NCBI GenBank assembly: GCA_010093685.1
Contig: MU006238.1
Span: forward strand, 748,129-812,128
From: Ophiobolus disseminans
Lineage: Eukaryota; Ascomycota; Dothideomycetes; Pleosporales; Phaeosphaeriaceae
DNA: 64,000 nucleotides
Direction: 5' to 3'
The first letter of the stretch is position 1. Each line of letters opens with the position of its first letter. Below the pieces are notes generated by a model, which did no database searches, was not told where the DNA came from, and was given only the letters and a program-made list of their open reading frames with translations. A program made the position numbers and the translations under genes. Shown here piece after piece: positions 35,016-47,750 of this stretch.

Positions 35016-37078
35016 TTACTCGTCCCTCCCACCACCACTTGAACTACTCTCGCCCAATTTGTCCCCGACAACAGTTTCGCCCAGTTTCTCAAAGCGACTG
35101 CCCTCGAGGGTATCAGCGCCCCAATTCTTCTCCGTCAGCGCGTAAAGCAACGTCTTCATCTCCTCGATTTGCTCCGCCAGTTTCTTGACTTCCAGCACCG
35201 CGGTATCGAATTCGACGTTTGGTTTCGAGGCTTGGACTTTCTTGTCCCAGCCGTCGGCTTCAAAATCGCATTCATGGAGCACCTGTTCCCACTCGTGCGT
35301 CGTATCTTCGTCCTCCTCGCCTCTGCGCCTATTGTCCTTAACATGTCGCGCCTCCTTGGTTTCGAGGTACGCGGTCACGACGAGCAGCGGGGAGTATATG
35401 ACCGCCATGACGTAGTCGTTTAGTTTGTCGTATGTTGCGTCGGCCATCCACCATTCAAAGGGCAGGATGAGGCAGAACATTTCGATGAGGTTGAAGGGCG
35501 CGATGAAGACGTTTTCGTCGGGAGCGCGCACGAATTGCATGGTTTTTTGACTGAAGAGCGCCATGTATTCGTCGATGGCGTTCTCGGTGATGTCTTCGTA
35601 GGCGGAGTTGTACAGCGCGATGAGGATGTTGAGCAGGATGACCATGACGACAAAGGTGAAGATGTAGTAGAGGATGATGCCGAAGGGGGGCTGCGTGGGT
35701 TAGTATGGATGAAAGTGGGAGGGAAGGGGAAGCAGGTACGTACAGCGAAGTTGTCGAAGCCGTCGAATTCGGGGGACTGCATGACGGCGTTGAGCATGGC
35801 TTGGATGACGAATGCGGAGTCGCCAGCAATGTTGTCGTCGGCGATGTCCAAACCCAGGAAAGCTTGGAAGAAGCCTACCATCACGACGATCAGGAGTGCG
35901 AAAAAGATGAGCGACTCGCGCATCATAACCTTTAGCACGACCAACATCGCGCCAAAGAAGCGGAAAGTATCGAGGTACAGCAGCAAGCGCATCCAAAACA
36001 TAGGCGCCGTAAACGCAAGGAAGTCGTACGAAAGCTCATTCAGGCGTCCGCGCCTTGCTTCTCCATACGGATGACCAAGAGCAATCATGCGCAGCACAAA
36101 AGAGACGGTAAGTAGCGAATACAACGTGCTGTTGAACATATTCCAGAAGGAAATGTAAAAGCGGCCAACTTTCCAGAACTTATTGGCCTCGTCGCATATA
36201 AAGCCAAGGGTGAAGATGTAAAGCAGTCCCTCGATAACGTCCAAGTCACCAGAAGGATTGATCGTGTTGATCGCGCCAGTAAACAGTCCCAAGAAGATAA
36301 AGGACATGCCAATCTGGACCCAATTCTGGTACCGCGGGACGCGCATACGATCCGGGTCCAGATGTGCCCAGTAGTTGGTGTTGACTTTGTTCTCGTAGGC
36401 CACAAAGCGACTGGGATCTTCGTCGTCTTGCACGACCCAGCCGCGCCAGAGGTAGTTGATGCATTTCTGGTATCCGGACGATCCGATGACAGTAACGGCG
36501 TGTAGGTCGACAGCCTTTTCAATCGCGTTTGCGGGCGGCGTGGGTTCTCCATCAATCAGAGTCGAGTACCGCTTAAGCAGAACTTCCTCGAACAAGTAGC
36601 TCATATCTTCTTCCGCCTCGATCAAGCGCTTTGCCATCATTTCAGCGGCAACGGCGCGGACATCGTGGAGATCGGCGTCCCATAGCTCGGCGCTTGACTG
36701 CTTCTTGAACCACTTTTTGACTACAAGCAGACAAAAGACGACGCATGCTTGATGTTGCTCTCCACCCGCCGATTTTGCTGTCTCCAAGACAGCTTGTGTC
36801 AAGATGGGGCTGTGCGCTTTGGTGACTTGATCTTCTTCCAATTCACATGGTATGACCTGCTCAATCTGGTGTTTAAGACGCAGCGCTACTTTGGTGACCT
36901 CTTTCGGGTCAATTGGTGGAGGAGGTAGTCGTTCGCGGCGGGACGTAGGAAGGACTGGAAGTTGTTAGTATCTCGTTCATCCTAGCAATAGCAAACACTC
37001 ACGAGCGCTCGCTTCGTCATGTAGTTGGTGGCGCCTGTCTTGCCCATCGGAATTGAATAGCTGGGTCCATTTGACCAT
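35016..37078 (-). CDS. YVC1: Vacuolar TRP-type cation channel Yvc1 (653 aa)
   Basis: Exons 37078-37003, 36954-35744 and 35690-35016 with 48 and 53 nt introns. Yvc1 is the vacuolar-membrane Ca2+-permeable channel that releases vacuolar calcium under osmotic or oxidative stress. What is seen: a cytosolic N-terminus with the family phrase RRERLPPPPIDPKEVTKVAL, then hydrophobic segments from residue about 238 on (SFIFLGLFTGAINTI, GLLYIFTLGFICDEANKFW, NSTLYSLLTVSFVLRMIALG, FWMRLLLYLDTFRFFGAMLV, SLIFFALLIVVMVGFFQAF). A pore-loop region (AMLNAVMQSPEFDGFDNFA) precedes the last one (FGIILYYIFTFVVMVILLNI), which ends in the typical LIALYNSAYEDI. The C-terminal tail is acidic with a possible coiled coil (VLEVKKLAEQIEEMKTLLYAL). 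The start is the first Met of exon 1 (MVKWTQLFNSD), which splices in phase to the conserved part. Confidence 0.95.
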
Positions 37079-37592
37079 GGTCGCGTTGAGCTACAGAAGC
37101 TCGGCTGTCGGTTGTATAGGACAGGAAGCGCTGCAGGTGTACAACCAACAATCTCTGAAAGAAAAGGTAGGCGACAGTGAAGGCGATCTTCGCTAGAAGG
37201 AAGATTAGGGCCTAGGGAACGGAAGATAGAGCCTGCTCGCAATGTTGGCTGGCGCGCACAAGAATTTGGATTGAAGCGCTAGCTCCACCTGCAGCAGCGT
37301 CATCGCTGATCGCACGCGCACCCACGCGAGCAAGTGGCCCAAGCTTTATCGTCGTCCCGTGTCACTTCAAATGTCTTCATATCAACTACCACAGCTGAAT
37401 ATGATTTGATAATGTCTTTCCTATCTTGCAAGTCGCTTCGATCTTGAATCGTGAACCCGACTCGAAGTAGTTGTACATGCCATGATCTGTAGCAAACATT
37501 CAAACATGAACCCCGGAGTCTTCGAGTGCCAAACGCCGGATACTGACTTTTGGTCGATACACCATCATGATCGGTCGTAATCAATAGATCGC
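37079..37592. other. Intergenic, YVC1 promoter and eIF2-alpha 3' region
   Basis: No gene recognised in about 500 bases. Confidence 0.55.
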
Positions 37593-38679
37593 CTAAGAGT
37601 CTGCCTCCACCACGCCGCCCTCGTCACTCGTGCTCTCATCCTCGTCACCACTGACTTCCTGGTTCTCGCGCTCACGCTTCTCCATGAGTGCCGCGAGCTC
37701 GGCGTCGTCGTTCTCGGTGACGGCCTTGGGTGCCATCTTGACTTGGCAATCGCCGCCCGCCTTTGTGATGCTGGCCTTAATATCGGTAATCGCCTGCTCT
37801 AAGCATGCAATGCCGACTGTCTTGTCGAGACATTGTGATGTGAGGACTAGCAATTTCAGTAAGAGAAATCGAGCTGTTCTGGACAAGGGCATACCATAGA
37901 GAGGAGGTGACACGAGCTTAACCTTGACCTGGTTGTCTGGGGTGTTCTTCGCCTCGGCGCATCGTAGGGCCTCCTTGACAGCGTCGATGCCCTCGTATCC
38001 GAAGCAGGTGACTGCTCATATTAGCCCAAGTACCCAGACTGCGCCAACAAATTACATACCCTCAATGTCTGACCGCACCTTGGTGGGCTGCGGTGTCAGC
38101 CTCTTGCCAATGTAGCTCTGCAGCTCATCCCGGACCACGTCGTTCGGGAATGTGACATCTTTCCAGACTTCGGGATTGGTGATGCTGAGCTTGAAAGCGT
38201 CGATCGAGTGTCCGTACTTTTTGTTCAGCGGCCAGCCGATGCTCTGGTAGATCTCCTCAATGGGTGTTTGAGTCTTCTCGGCAACGTGGCGCATGATGCT
38301 GTGCACCATCTTCGATTTGTTGTACCTCTCCTCGCACTTGACGATATCCTCGGGCGATACACGACGCTTCGACAGATCAATGTAACCCTTGTCCTTGTCT
38401 ACACGGAGCACGACGACGACTTCGTTGCGGCCGACACGGATGAGCTTCTGAATGGAACGGATACGTCTTCGGGAGAGTTCGGAGAGCAAGATCATGCCGT
38501 CGATGTTATCTGAGGAGGTCAGTACGCATATACACAGCAGGTGGCTGCATTCTTGACCCACCATATTCTAGCAGCTTGACGTATGCGCCCATCTCTGCGA
38601 TCTGCTTTACGTTCACCATGACGAAGCTCTCCACCTCCGGGTACTTCTCCTCATAGAACCGACAATTTGTGAGAGACAT
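37593..38679 (-). CDS. SUI2: Translation initiation factor eIF2, alpha subunit (312 aa)
   Basis: Exons 38679-38562, 38509-38060, 38011-37895 and 37846-37593; introns of 48-52 nt. eIF2 brings initiator Met-tRNA to the 40S subunit, and phosphorylation of its alpha subunit by Gcn2-type kinases slows general translation. What is seen: the S1-type beta-barrel at the N-terminus ([19 protein letters not shown]), the regulatory loop [13 protein letters not shown] in which the second Ser is residue 52 with Met counted (the classic Ser51), the helical domain ([20 protein letters not shown]), the alpha/beta C-terminal domain, and an acidic Ser/Glu-rich tail. Length and all motifs match fungal orthologues. 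It is divergent from the Spo71-like gene. Confidence 0.97.
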
Positions 38680-40204
38680 CTTGAGTATGTGCTCCTTCTC
38701 TTCTACTATTGGTGTTGTGCTGGGCTACCGGCGGTCGATGTGGGTCCTGCGCCTTGCTGTGGGTTATGCGCGTGGTCGTGACTTGCGCGAAATTTCTGAT
38801 GTATTGGCCTGTGGGATTTGTTCTGGGCGACTGTGGCGCGGTAGTTCGTAGTTGCTGTGGTTTTGGCGTGACTCAAAGATTTGCCCGCAACGCAAGTGCG
38901 CAGGCCCCGCGACTGCCAAGCCCAGGTGGATCTAGTCCGATTATAGTATAGTGTCTCTGTGCCGAGGAAGCCGCGATGTATGTTCTGGATTAAATTCGAT
39001 ATAGACTTAAGATATTCGAGAACGAAACCAAGAGAACGAAGTTTCGCCCTATGGTGCGGTTCCGTACACCTCTTGATGTCGCTAGTTCGACTTGACTCTT
39101 ACAATCGGCGTCAAAAACTTCCTACTGATGCTTCATCTTGAGGTCACATGCCCCTCGAGTCCTTCGTTAAGCGACATCTGAGACTCACTTGATTAAAGAG
39201 GCGATATAAATGCGTTATGTTGCGATATACGCTTGAAAATCTTGCTCTTAGTTGATAGTTCTTCATCACCGTCACGCATTGAAACGGATCACGCAATATT
39301 TGCGTTGTCACACACGACTTCTGCACCCGAAACGTGCAAACAGCTGGAGGCTGCGTGCATGTTTCCACTATACGCAAGGAGCAAAGGCAGACGGTAAGCC
39401 GGGTGTACCCACGTATAGATGCGCCACAAGGAAGATCACCCGAGGCCGTGATCCATACTTTGGACGCTGTCTTGCCGAAACGGGTAGTTTGAGATCTGAA
39501 ACGCACGCGACGGCATGGATCGTGGTTTCGCGTGGGTAAATCAAGCATGCACTTCATTAATGTAGTGGTACGACGACATCCCTATTGCAGGAGCATCTGA
39601 ATCTTTGTTGCGTAGTCGTCGCCTAATGTGCGGCTGCGGGGATGGAGTAAGTGTTGGTAGGGGATTGAGATTTGTTGTGGAGTCAATATGCGTCTCGTAT
39701 ACTATGGTGAACAAAGTCAATAGAAACACCAATGTTGCCTACATAAGAATCGTGATGTTGTTGCTCACACGTTTTATATATGCAGGTCTTGGGGTTGAAG
39801 GCGTAGATAACGATGCCGTTGAGTTGTTGTGACGTGGTGAATCTCGCGAGTTTGAGCAAATCAACATTTCGTTAGCAAACGGCGTCAACTACAATGCAGC
39901 TCGACTGTTGGCAGATGTTCGAGGGCCTAGAGCGGTGATGGTCGCAGGGGTGCTAAGCGGAGGAGCGCCGCAATGACGATGTGCAGCTGCTCGGACGCCT
40001 CAATTTGGGGTCCAACCGCCATCCTGCTTTCCGTGTAGTGCGCGCTACTGGCCGTTGCGACTTCACTCCTTTCCCGCATGGCACCTATCGTGTATTCTTA
40101 GCCCCATAATGTGTGTTGTCTAGTCTTCATGCCTCTACCTGCATCCCCGCTGTAACGCCGACTGAGTGAAACCTCCGCGGCAGTCCCAAGACAGGAGAGG
40201 TCCA
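38680..40204. other. Divergent intergenic region
   Basis: 1.5 kb between the starts of eIF2-alpha (minus) and the Spo71-like gene (plus). Only short frames without family features. A more AT-rich patch lies around 38960-39270, with a small inverted repeat CGAAAC/GTTTCG near 39023-39047. Confidence 0.5.
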
Positions 40205-43200
40205 ATGCCCGAACAACGGCCACATTCATGGCATCTCCAGCCTGACATCGCCAACTTGTCGCCAGACTCGTTTACGGCGCAGAAGCTGGTACGCACACTT
40301 CAGACCACGCGCATGCTCTATGACTAACAATAGCAGCAACACGCGACGCCAGAGCACCTCTACCTTACGTCGAGGCGCTTCTTCATCGGCCCCATCCCAG
40401 TATGCTCTCTCGTATCCAACACAGGTCCACCACTCATATAACCTCCAGATAGCATGGCTGAGCAAACATCGCCGCGACTGGTACAAACATCACCTGCGAA
40501 TCAACTACTCGAATCGCACTGCGACCTTCTCTTCCGACCCCCGCGAAGCGCGCCAACGACGGTTGAGTGGTCTTGAAGGGCCTAGCTCTTCTGCACTCTT
40601 CCAACACAGCTTTCCGCAGCCCGAAGAACTTGACTCTGAGGATGAGGAAGGTGCAAACGGCGCAAGGGCAGGTGCGGCGAACGGCGCGGCAGGTGCGACG
40701 TCGTCGACTCCACCTGCCCTGCAAGTGCCTCGAGGCTCAGAGCAGAAAGCAGATGTCATGAGAGGGAACGAGGACGATGAGTTTGTTGACGCACCTTCAG
40801 AGCCTGAGAATGAGGAGGACCTGCGGGTATATGCACACGAGGAGGGCGAGACCGATCCGAGCGCTGCACGGAAGACTCGCCGCTCGAGCACGAAATCATT
40901 TGTCACCGCATCCTCCACCCCGCTCGCCGCCGACCAAGATGAGCCCGAGGAATCATCAAACAATGCTCGACGCCAAGGAGAGCAGCAGCAAGCACAGGCA
41001 AGTGGCTTACATGTTTCTTCGGAGCAAGACGAGACACGGCAGAAGTCGTTAGGCAAGCGTCCAGTCTCGAGGGTAGAGAGCCACAACGCACCGGCATCCA
41101 CTATCGGGGCAGCCTCGGTCGATGCCGAGTCAACATCGTCGTTGCTACGCAAGGCTGACTTGAACAAGGCACCAGCACCCGCTGATGTTGATGCAAGACC
41201 CCCTTCGAAGGGCATAATGGCAAGGGTCAAGCGTAGATCAGAGATGGGCTTGTCTAAGTCTAACCTACCCGAAGAAGGAAATGGTACAGCCGAAACCTTG
41301 ACTCGCAAAAAGTCGAACCTCCGCAACCTCGTCAAGTTCGACCTACCAGAAGACTCCAAGCGTGCAAAGGTGCATCTGAAAGCGAAGCAGGCCCAGATGA
41401 CTATCTCCCGAGCACCGACCAAGCTTCGACGACAGAAGTTGAGAGACGGACTCGTCGTCAAGATGGAGCGTATGCTCGTGCGAGTCGATGCTGCTGGAGA
41501 GGTACCAGATGACTTTGACGAGAATGTAAATCAGCGAGTCACCTCACGAGTTAAGGACAAGTGGCGGGAGTATATGATTGTTTGTCGACACAGTCACGTT
41601 GATAATGCCGATTTTGTGTTGCAGCTCTACCAGACACGAGTAAGCCTATCTTGCTTTAGACGCATTGGAGTGAACAACATGCTGACACCCATCAGGTCAT
41701 CGCGGAGATTGAGCAGCAAGGCGCCGGCAAGAAAGCCGCCTACCAGATACCCCTTGGGCGCAAGACCAGCAAGGTCAATTTGTATTCCTCCTTGGACAAG
41801 TCGATCGTAGTGTCAACGCCAGACAAGCACGGCAACCTGATCTTCATCATGCAGGCCCGTACAGCTTCGAATGCCGTCGAGTGGTATACGTTTCTTCGCA
41901 ATGTGTTGGGTTGGCGACGATCGTCGGAACTCCAGATCAATATCCCAGACATGAGTCTGAGTGTGCGGATAGCGGATCCTTTCAAAAAGCTGGAAGCATC
42001 GCAGAATGAAGTGAATGATGCGGACGACACAGAGGAGGCGATGATCAAGACTATGCAAGAAGAGCAAGCAGTTGCGACAGATCTTGTCCGCAGATGTTTG
42101 GCCGAGTTGGAAGAGGCACCTGAATGGGCAGACGTACTCGACTCGTGGATCCGAGACCAGCGCGTTGGCCTCGCTTGGAAGCGTTATGACCGTCTTGAGT
42201 GGATCCATGGCGCGAACGAGCGCAAAATGTACGGCACCATCGCCATGCTCAAGTCGCACGATCTTGAGCTTCGACCAAAGACCCACTACCCTACGACCGC
42301 TGTCACGCGCAAGAAGCACAAGACACTCACTGAACCAGTACCCGTCGAAGGTTTTCTCATTAGGCTGACCGGACAACGGGGCAGAATGAAGCGGCTAGGA
42401 CTGATGTACCACAAGCAGCTGTACTTCGCAAGCCATGACCAATATTTGGTCTTTTCACGTCCCACAAAAGTCACTCCGCCCCCTCCGCCCAAGCTTCCGG
42501 CTTCCAATAACGCCACTGTGCCCGCAGCTGAGGCTGTCAGGGACAGCATACCCGACAGTTGGGCAGTCAACCCTTTCCCTGTCAAGGAGGGTCAGGTGGA
42601 GTGGCTGCTGCAGGGTCACACTGGTACGCCCGAGACACGGAGATTGCACGATGAAGATGCAGCGGACGAGTCTGCTCGTAAGGGACAGAACTTACTCAAC
42701 TGCGACGGTTACGTGAACCTGGCCGATGTGGTCAAGGTACGCAAAGCTAAGCTCGGTGCAAGTCCAGCAGACGAAGATCTTGAAGAAGGCTCGGACGTAG
42801 ACTTCGATGAGGATGTCGATGACACAACACGGGACGATGGGGCAACAAACGACATTGATCTTGACCGCACGTTTGAGCTGGTCATGAAGAATGGGTTGAT
42901 CATCCGCCTGCAGGTCAGTCTTGCTGAAGCAGATTATACAAGACTATGCTAACAGAAGATATAGGCTGCTGACCAGGAACGTCGCAAGGAATGGATTCAG
43001 CATCTTCGTGCTCTTGTTAAATACTGGAAGCATCGTTCCGCATCTGACATCGCTCTCTACAAATCCACTCGCGCTCGCAACCTGAGTGCGCTCAACATTG
43101 ATGAACAGGCCGAAGCGCACGTTGGCCAGTTTGCTCGCAAGTGGGAAGTCACACAGTCCTTCGCTTCTCCTCAGCTCTACAACATGTGCGGCATCGCTTG

Positions 43201-43843
43201 CTGTCGTAGCATACACATGAGTGGTATGCTCTATCGCAAGCCTCGCATTCATGCACCCTTCACGCGATGCAGTGTGATGCTTACAACCGGCAATCTGATC
43301 ATCTTCCGCGACGTCCTGCGTAGTCGGGTGGGCAAGCAATTGGACCACATACATCACGAGCGCATCGCGAACCTCGACCTCAAGGACTGCTACATCTACT
43401 CTGGCCTTCTCACGGAGAGTGACTTGCTATATCAGAACCAGACATTCGATGCCAACAAGCCCGGCCATCACGCATTACCACGCATCTACCTCGAAGACGG
43501 CTGGACTTCAACCGACGAGGATGTCATGACGACCTTTGTCATTTGGTACGGCAAGGCTAAGAGTTGGTTCCGTTCTGAGGAAGGTGCTGGTGGAGGCGAA
43601 CAGCAACGCAAAGAGGGAAAGCGAACCCGCATCAAGAGGGTGGCGAAGCTCGGTAGCAAGGGCAGAAGTGTGGTGTTCCGAGCTCGTAGTAGGGCCGAAC
43701 GCGATCATTGGGTCCTCGCCATCCAAAACGAGATCGAACGTGTGCATAGCAACGCTGCGGACTTCCGGCTTGAAGAAGCTGCGGAGCCGGCGAGAGTCAC
43801 GGAGGATAGCGGTAATGAGAGCGCGCCAGAGGAAACTGATTGA
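40205..43843 (+). CDS. Large Spo71-like PH-domain protein (1144 aa)
   Basis: Exons 40205-40288, 40337-40399, 40449-41639, 41696-42913 and 42965-43843. The N-terminus after two tiny exons reads EHLYLTSRRFFIGPIP then WLSKHRRDWYKHHL, the pattern of the Spo71 N-terminal domain. A long disordered, Ser/Glu/Ala-rich part (about 95-330) follows, then a basic helical segment (TISRAPTKLRRQKLRDGL). Pleckstrin-homology segments occur at about 560-620 (NLYSSLDKSIVVSTPDKHG), 660-700 (VEGFLIRLTGQRGRMKRLGL) and 935-1110 (MSGMLYRKPRIHAPFTRC), interrupted by Glu/Asp-rich inserts. In yeast, Spo71 recruits the lipid-transfer protein Vps13 to the prospore membrane; filamentous relatives are poorly studied, so a membrane-contact or lipid-binding role is inference. 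The Spo71 name rests on domain layout by eye. The start ATG gives exon 1 of exactly 28 codons. Confidence 0.8.
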
Positions 43844-44471
43844 GTGGTAAGCCCGGGGTAATGGTTCTTCGTGCGAGAAGCTTATGAGAATTTTTCCATG
43901 TGCATGGTACGTTTGAGTTTACATACTTGCAAGCATCATATCCGAAAGCAGTAGCATGGCGCCCTTGGACAGGAGTGCTTTTATAGCCGAACATATCTAG
44001 CTAATAACATCATTGAATATATGCCACAATCACCCCACACGCTTGGTCACGTTGTACGTTGTCAATCCTCATCACTGGCCTATCACAAGCCCGTGAACGG
44101 CACATCACGTGGCACAGTTACACTGACCTACATGTCTGCGGCCCTTGCACCAAGTATTGTTTGTCTCCCAATCACGCAATGACGTAAACCCTACACCGGA
44201 GGAGACCCTGCACGCCGCCCGCCGTTTTCCGAATTCACTTATACCGTTTGTACACACCACTAGCGCCCGTGGCCACCTGATTGCAAAAGGCCCGCGCGCT
44301 CTCTCCGCACATAAAATACTCTCTTACCTCGAAAACTCTTCCGTCACTTCAACCACACTCGCTTGTCTACCAAGTACGTATTAGGGCTGCGCATCGTTGC
44401 ACAAATAAGACACAAGCTCACAACGTGATAGACAACCTCACCTCAACACCCACAACTCTCAAGCATCAACA
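43844..44471. other. Intergenic, promoter of the wall-protein gene
   Basis: No gene recognised; a 5' region with C/A-rich leader (about 44390-44470) before the ATG at 44472. Confidence 0.55.
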
Positions 44472-45035
44472 ATGGGTCCCTTCAAGATTCTTGCTCTCGC
44501 CTTCGCGGCCACCGTCTCGGCACAGGGTCATCCGCAGGTCGCTTCCACCTCGACCGGCACCCCGCAATTCCTGCCTCCTTCGGGCACCAACCTGCTTCCC
44601 CCGATTGTTGTCTCCAGCAGCGTCGTCAACCCCAGGATCCCCAGCGCGTCCACCTCCGTCACCGTGATCGTGCACACCTCCGTCACGTCCGGCACGCCCT
44701 GGCCCACAGACGGCCTGACCGTCCAGACCAGCTTCCAGTCCGCCAGCACCACCCTGATTACCCAGACCCTCACTCTTGTCAACGGCACCGTCCCTGTCTC
44801 CAACGGCACCCCGATCGAGACCCCGTCTCTTTCAGGCTCTACCCCTCTCCCTACCACCGTCATTACCACTACGGCTTCTAACGCCGCAAGCAAGCCGGTG
44901 GCTACGACCACGACTTCGGCAGCTGCCTCGTCTAAGACCGCCAACGCAGGACTGCAGAACGAGGCGGGCAGCGCTGGAAAGATTGGCGGTGTGGGCGTCG
45001 CACTGGCGATGCTGATTGGCGTCTTGGGTGCTTAG
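44472..45035 (+). CDS. Small Ser/Thr-rich GPI-anchored wall protein (187 aa)
   Basis: An intronless gene. What is seen: a clean signal peptide (MGPFKILALAFAATVSA, cleavage probably after residue 17-18), a middle part of about 140 residues very rich in Ser, Thr, Val and Pro with two NGT N-glycosylation sites, and a C-terminal hydrophobic stretch (IGGVGVALAMLIGVLGA) preceded by small residues (AGSAGK), as in a GPI-attachment signal. No catalytic domain or Cys-rich CFEM module is present. It is most likely a heavily O-mannosylated protein of the plasma membrane or cell wall; no specific function can be given. Proteins of this composition are common and fast-evolving in fungi. Confidence 0.82.
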   Translation: MGPFKILALAFAATVSAQGHPQVASTSTGTPQFLPPSGTNLLPPIVVSSSVVNPRIPSASTSVTVIVHTSVTSGTPWPTDGLTVQTSFQSASTTLITQTLTLVNGTVPVSNGTPIETPSLSGSTPLPTTVITTTASNAASKPVATTTTSAAASSKTANAGLQNEAGSAGKIGGVGVALAMLIGVLGA

Positions 45036-46289
45036 GTATCAAGTGGATGAAGGGAACGATAAGAGATTGCATCATGGAGTTGAATACAAAGGCTTGGAAT
45101 TCTATCGCTCGCGCTGATGCTTTGGTGTCGCCGCGACTGATGACGTATTGGCTTGCTTGGAATGGATAATGGATGGTGCGGAAGGCATCTGGATATCAGG
45201 AATGAGGTCAAAAATATAATGCTTTCGGCTCATCAGTTCATAATCGTGATACATGTGTGACAGGTTCCCCCATATTACATGCTACATGCTACTGCTGCTG
45301 CTGGGCCTATTTTAGCCCGATCTGATTTCACAATGTGAGCATGCAGGCTATCCTCATACTGAATACTATTTCCTTCACCATCACCTTCCCACCTCCCTCA
45401 CACGTGGTTCGAGTCTCGCCTTGTCCGTTCTTTGTCTGGCTGTATGCGAAGGAAGGGCGCGTGGTTGAATCGTCTGGGTATTGGACGATAGTGTATCCTT
45501 GCGTCTCCCTTTTTGATGTTCTTTTGTGATGAGCTGGTATGCAGCTGTTTTTCTTTGGAATTCTTAGGGAACGTATAAAGTGAGGATGCACGCTATCGGA
45601 ATATAGAAGGAATGCTGCTTCGGTTGATTGTTTATCGCTTCTCTGTTGGGAATATTACGAGATGTATTCAACTAACCAGCGACTAAATCTCGTTATCTGC
45701 ATGCAGATTTTCGCTAGTACTGTCTGCATGGTTCAGATTTAAAGTATAGGTTGTTTGGTGTATCTGCTAAAGAAATATAAAAAGAGCGGGTGATGAGGTG
45801 CTGAGGTCTGCAAAAATAGACCGCTTGGAGCTTAGCATGATCCTGTTGCGCTTAGTTCGACAAAGGCGATACTTCCTTCTCTACCCCTAGCCATCGAAAC
45901 TCAAAACAAATTAGGGAATTGATGCAAAACTGACAGCAGTCACTGCAAATATTACTCCGCTTTACTATGCTTGTTCTGCTAGAGAAGCACTCAGGTCTAA
46001 GAGGCTTAGGTTTGAGCCTAAACGACCATGTGAAGGTATAGGGTGACGAATAGAACCCGATAAAATTGTGAGAACGCTCACCCCCTACTAATAAGATGGG
46101 AGCGAGTGAACTAGTGACGCTTATCGGCACCTTGCGATTAAATCACCCATGGTGAAGGCTGCGTTCAACCAGCCCCGTATCTGAAACCTGCGAGAACAAA
46201 GAACAGATCACACCAACTTCCTTCAACATTAACTCATCAACTCATCAACACACCACCTGCGCTCCTTTCAGTTTATCATCTGGTCAATA
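45036..46289. other. Gene-free, relatively AT-rich interval
   Basis: 1.25 kb. A 92-codon minus-strand frame at 45852-46130 is not recognised and not called. A CTG/CTGC-rich micro-repeat lies near 45283-45302. No mobile-element signature seen. Confidence 0.5.
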
Positions 46290-47750
46290 ATGGTATCAAC
46301 AATGCTGCCGAGGAAGAAGAAGGCGAAGCTCAGTCCGCTGGCGTTTCTCGACAGTTACACATTCGTTCGACAAACTGTCGTCGATAAGATCTACGGATGC
46401 ATCATTGACTCAGCGTTGGGGGATACCATTGGCTTGTATACCGAGTTTCTGACGAAGGCGAAGAGCGAGAAGATCTATAAGGATCGCAAGTTCCAGCTGG
46501 TGCAGCCGGCCACCAAGCTCTATCCTGATGGCCATCGAAAGTAAGTACATATTCTCTCTAGTTGGCGACATGTTTCAACATCCCTTTGGTACCCTTTTCC
46601 TCCTTTCGTTGATCGTACTGATTCTATGCAGGTAGATTCGCGCCTTGTGTGTGGACGGATGACACTGATCAAGCATTGTTGATCATCTTGTCGTACCTCT
46701 ACAACTACACCCATGTTCTGGCAAATACACCGACCAAAACAGACTCCACAGCATCTGCAAGCAATAGCCTTGGCAAAGACTTCGCAGCTCGACTTCAAAT
46801 CTGGATCTCGCAAGGTCTCCTCGCGCTTGATCGCCATGCGTGCGGCATTGGTGCACTGGTCGGCAGCGTTGTGGATGACGTGAAGTACGTCGGAAATCCA
46901 ACCGAGATTGCCACCAGGAAGTGGATCAAGACAAAGCGCAAGGCTGCGCCTAATGGATCCTTGATGCGTACTCACCCTATCGGCGTGATCGGAGTCGGTA
47001 TGAGCGAGGAGTAAACCTTCGAGATGAGCGTTGCCGTGGGACGGACGACGCACGTTGATCCGCGGTGTACCGTCTCGTGCTGCATCGAAGTTGCACTGAT
47101 CCGAGGCTTACTGCGAGGCGAAATCGTTGACGAGGAGGACGTTGACACGCGTGTATCGAGAGGTCGTACAAGTGGGTGAAGAGCCAATCGCAGCTGATGA
47201 ATCCTTGCGATGACAACGGTCTCGCTGAAGAAGAGTTCAAGAAGCTTCTTGATCGCGAGGAGTTTGATCGCCATCTCTATGCTGAGACTCTAGAGGAGCT
47301 AGAGTTAGATGAAGATGACAAGATTGGGTATGTGTACAAACGTCTCGGGTCCGGAATTCTTCTATTGCGGCTCGCCATGCGCAAGGATAGAATCATCCTA
47401 GAAGTCAACGGGCCGCTTGCTGCTGAGAGCGTCTTCGAAGATTTGACCGTTGACTTGATCATGGAAGGAGGCGATGCCGATACGAACGGTGCAGCGGCCT
47501 GTGCGCTTCTCGGCGCGTATCTGGGCTATGCGAATTTACCCTCGCACTGGACACAGGGCCTCGCACACAAGGAGTGGCTCATGGTGAAGACTCATCGCAT
47601 CGCGATTGCAAGTGGATAATCGTGGAAACGTTGGAGCCTGAGGCAGATGAAGCGGCTGATGGCCCCGAAGGACTTATGACCTTGCCACAGCTTCGTGAGA
47701 GGAATAAGAAGATGCAAGCAAAGATTGACCGCGCTAGGAAGGGTGTGTAG
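46290..47750 (+). pseudogene. ADP-ribosylglycohydrolase pseudogene
   Basis: The family (ADP-ribosylhydrolases, MACROD-unrelated ARH fold) removes ADP-ribose from proteins using two metal ions. What is seen: DSALGDTIGLYTEF at the N-terminus, the metal-binding WTDDTDQALL after a short intron, AAPNGSLMRTHPIGV, and GGDADTNGAAACALLGAYLGY near the end, so all metal-site blocks are recognisable. Lesions: the intron near 46540-46633 does not join the two exons in frame; a TAA at 47012-47014 lies just before TFEMSVAVGRTTHVDPRC; a frameshift of two bases occurs near 47150-47160 before YKWVKSQSQLMN; another lies near 47616 before ETLEPEADEAADGPEG. The natural end seems to be the TAG at 47748-47750. With at least three independent breaks it should be a recent pseudogene, because the sequence is otherwise well kept. 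Confidence 0.86.

Noticed and set aside
40505..41461. 318-codon minus-strand frame opposite the Spo71-like gene
   Set aside because: Low-complexity Ser/Ala/Pro sequence produced by the complementary disordered coding region; no motifs.
45852..46130. 92-codon minus-strand frame in the AT-rich interval
   Set aside because: No start context, no family features, no neighbouring exons; not called.
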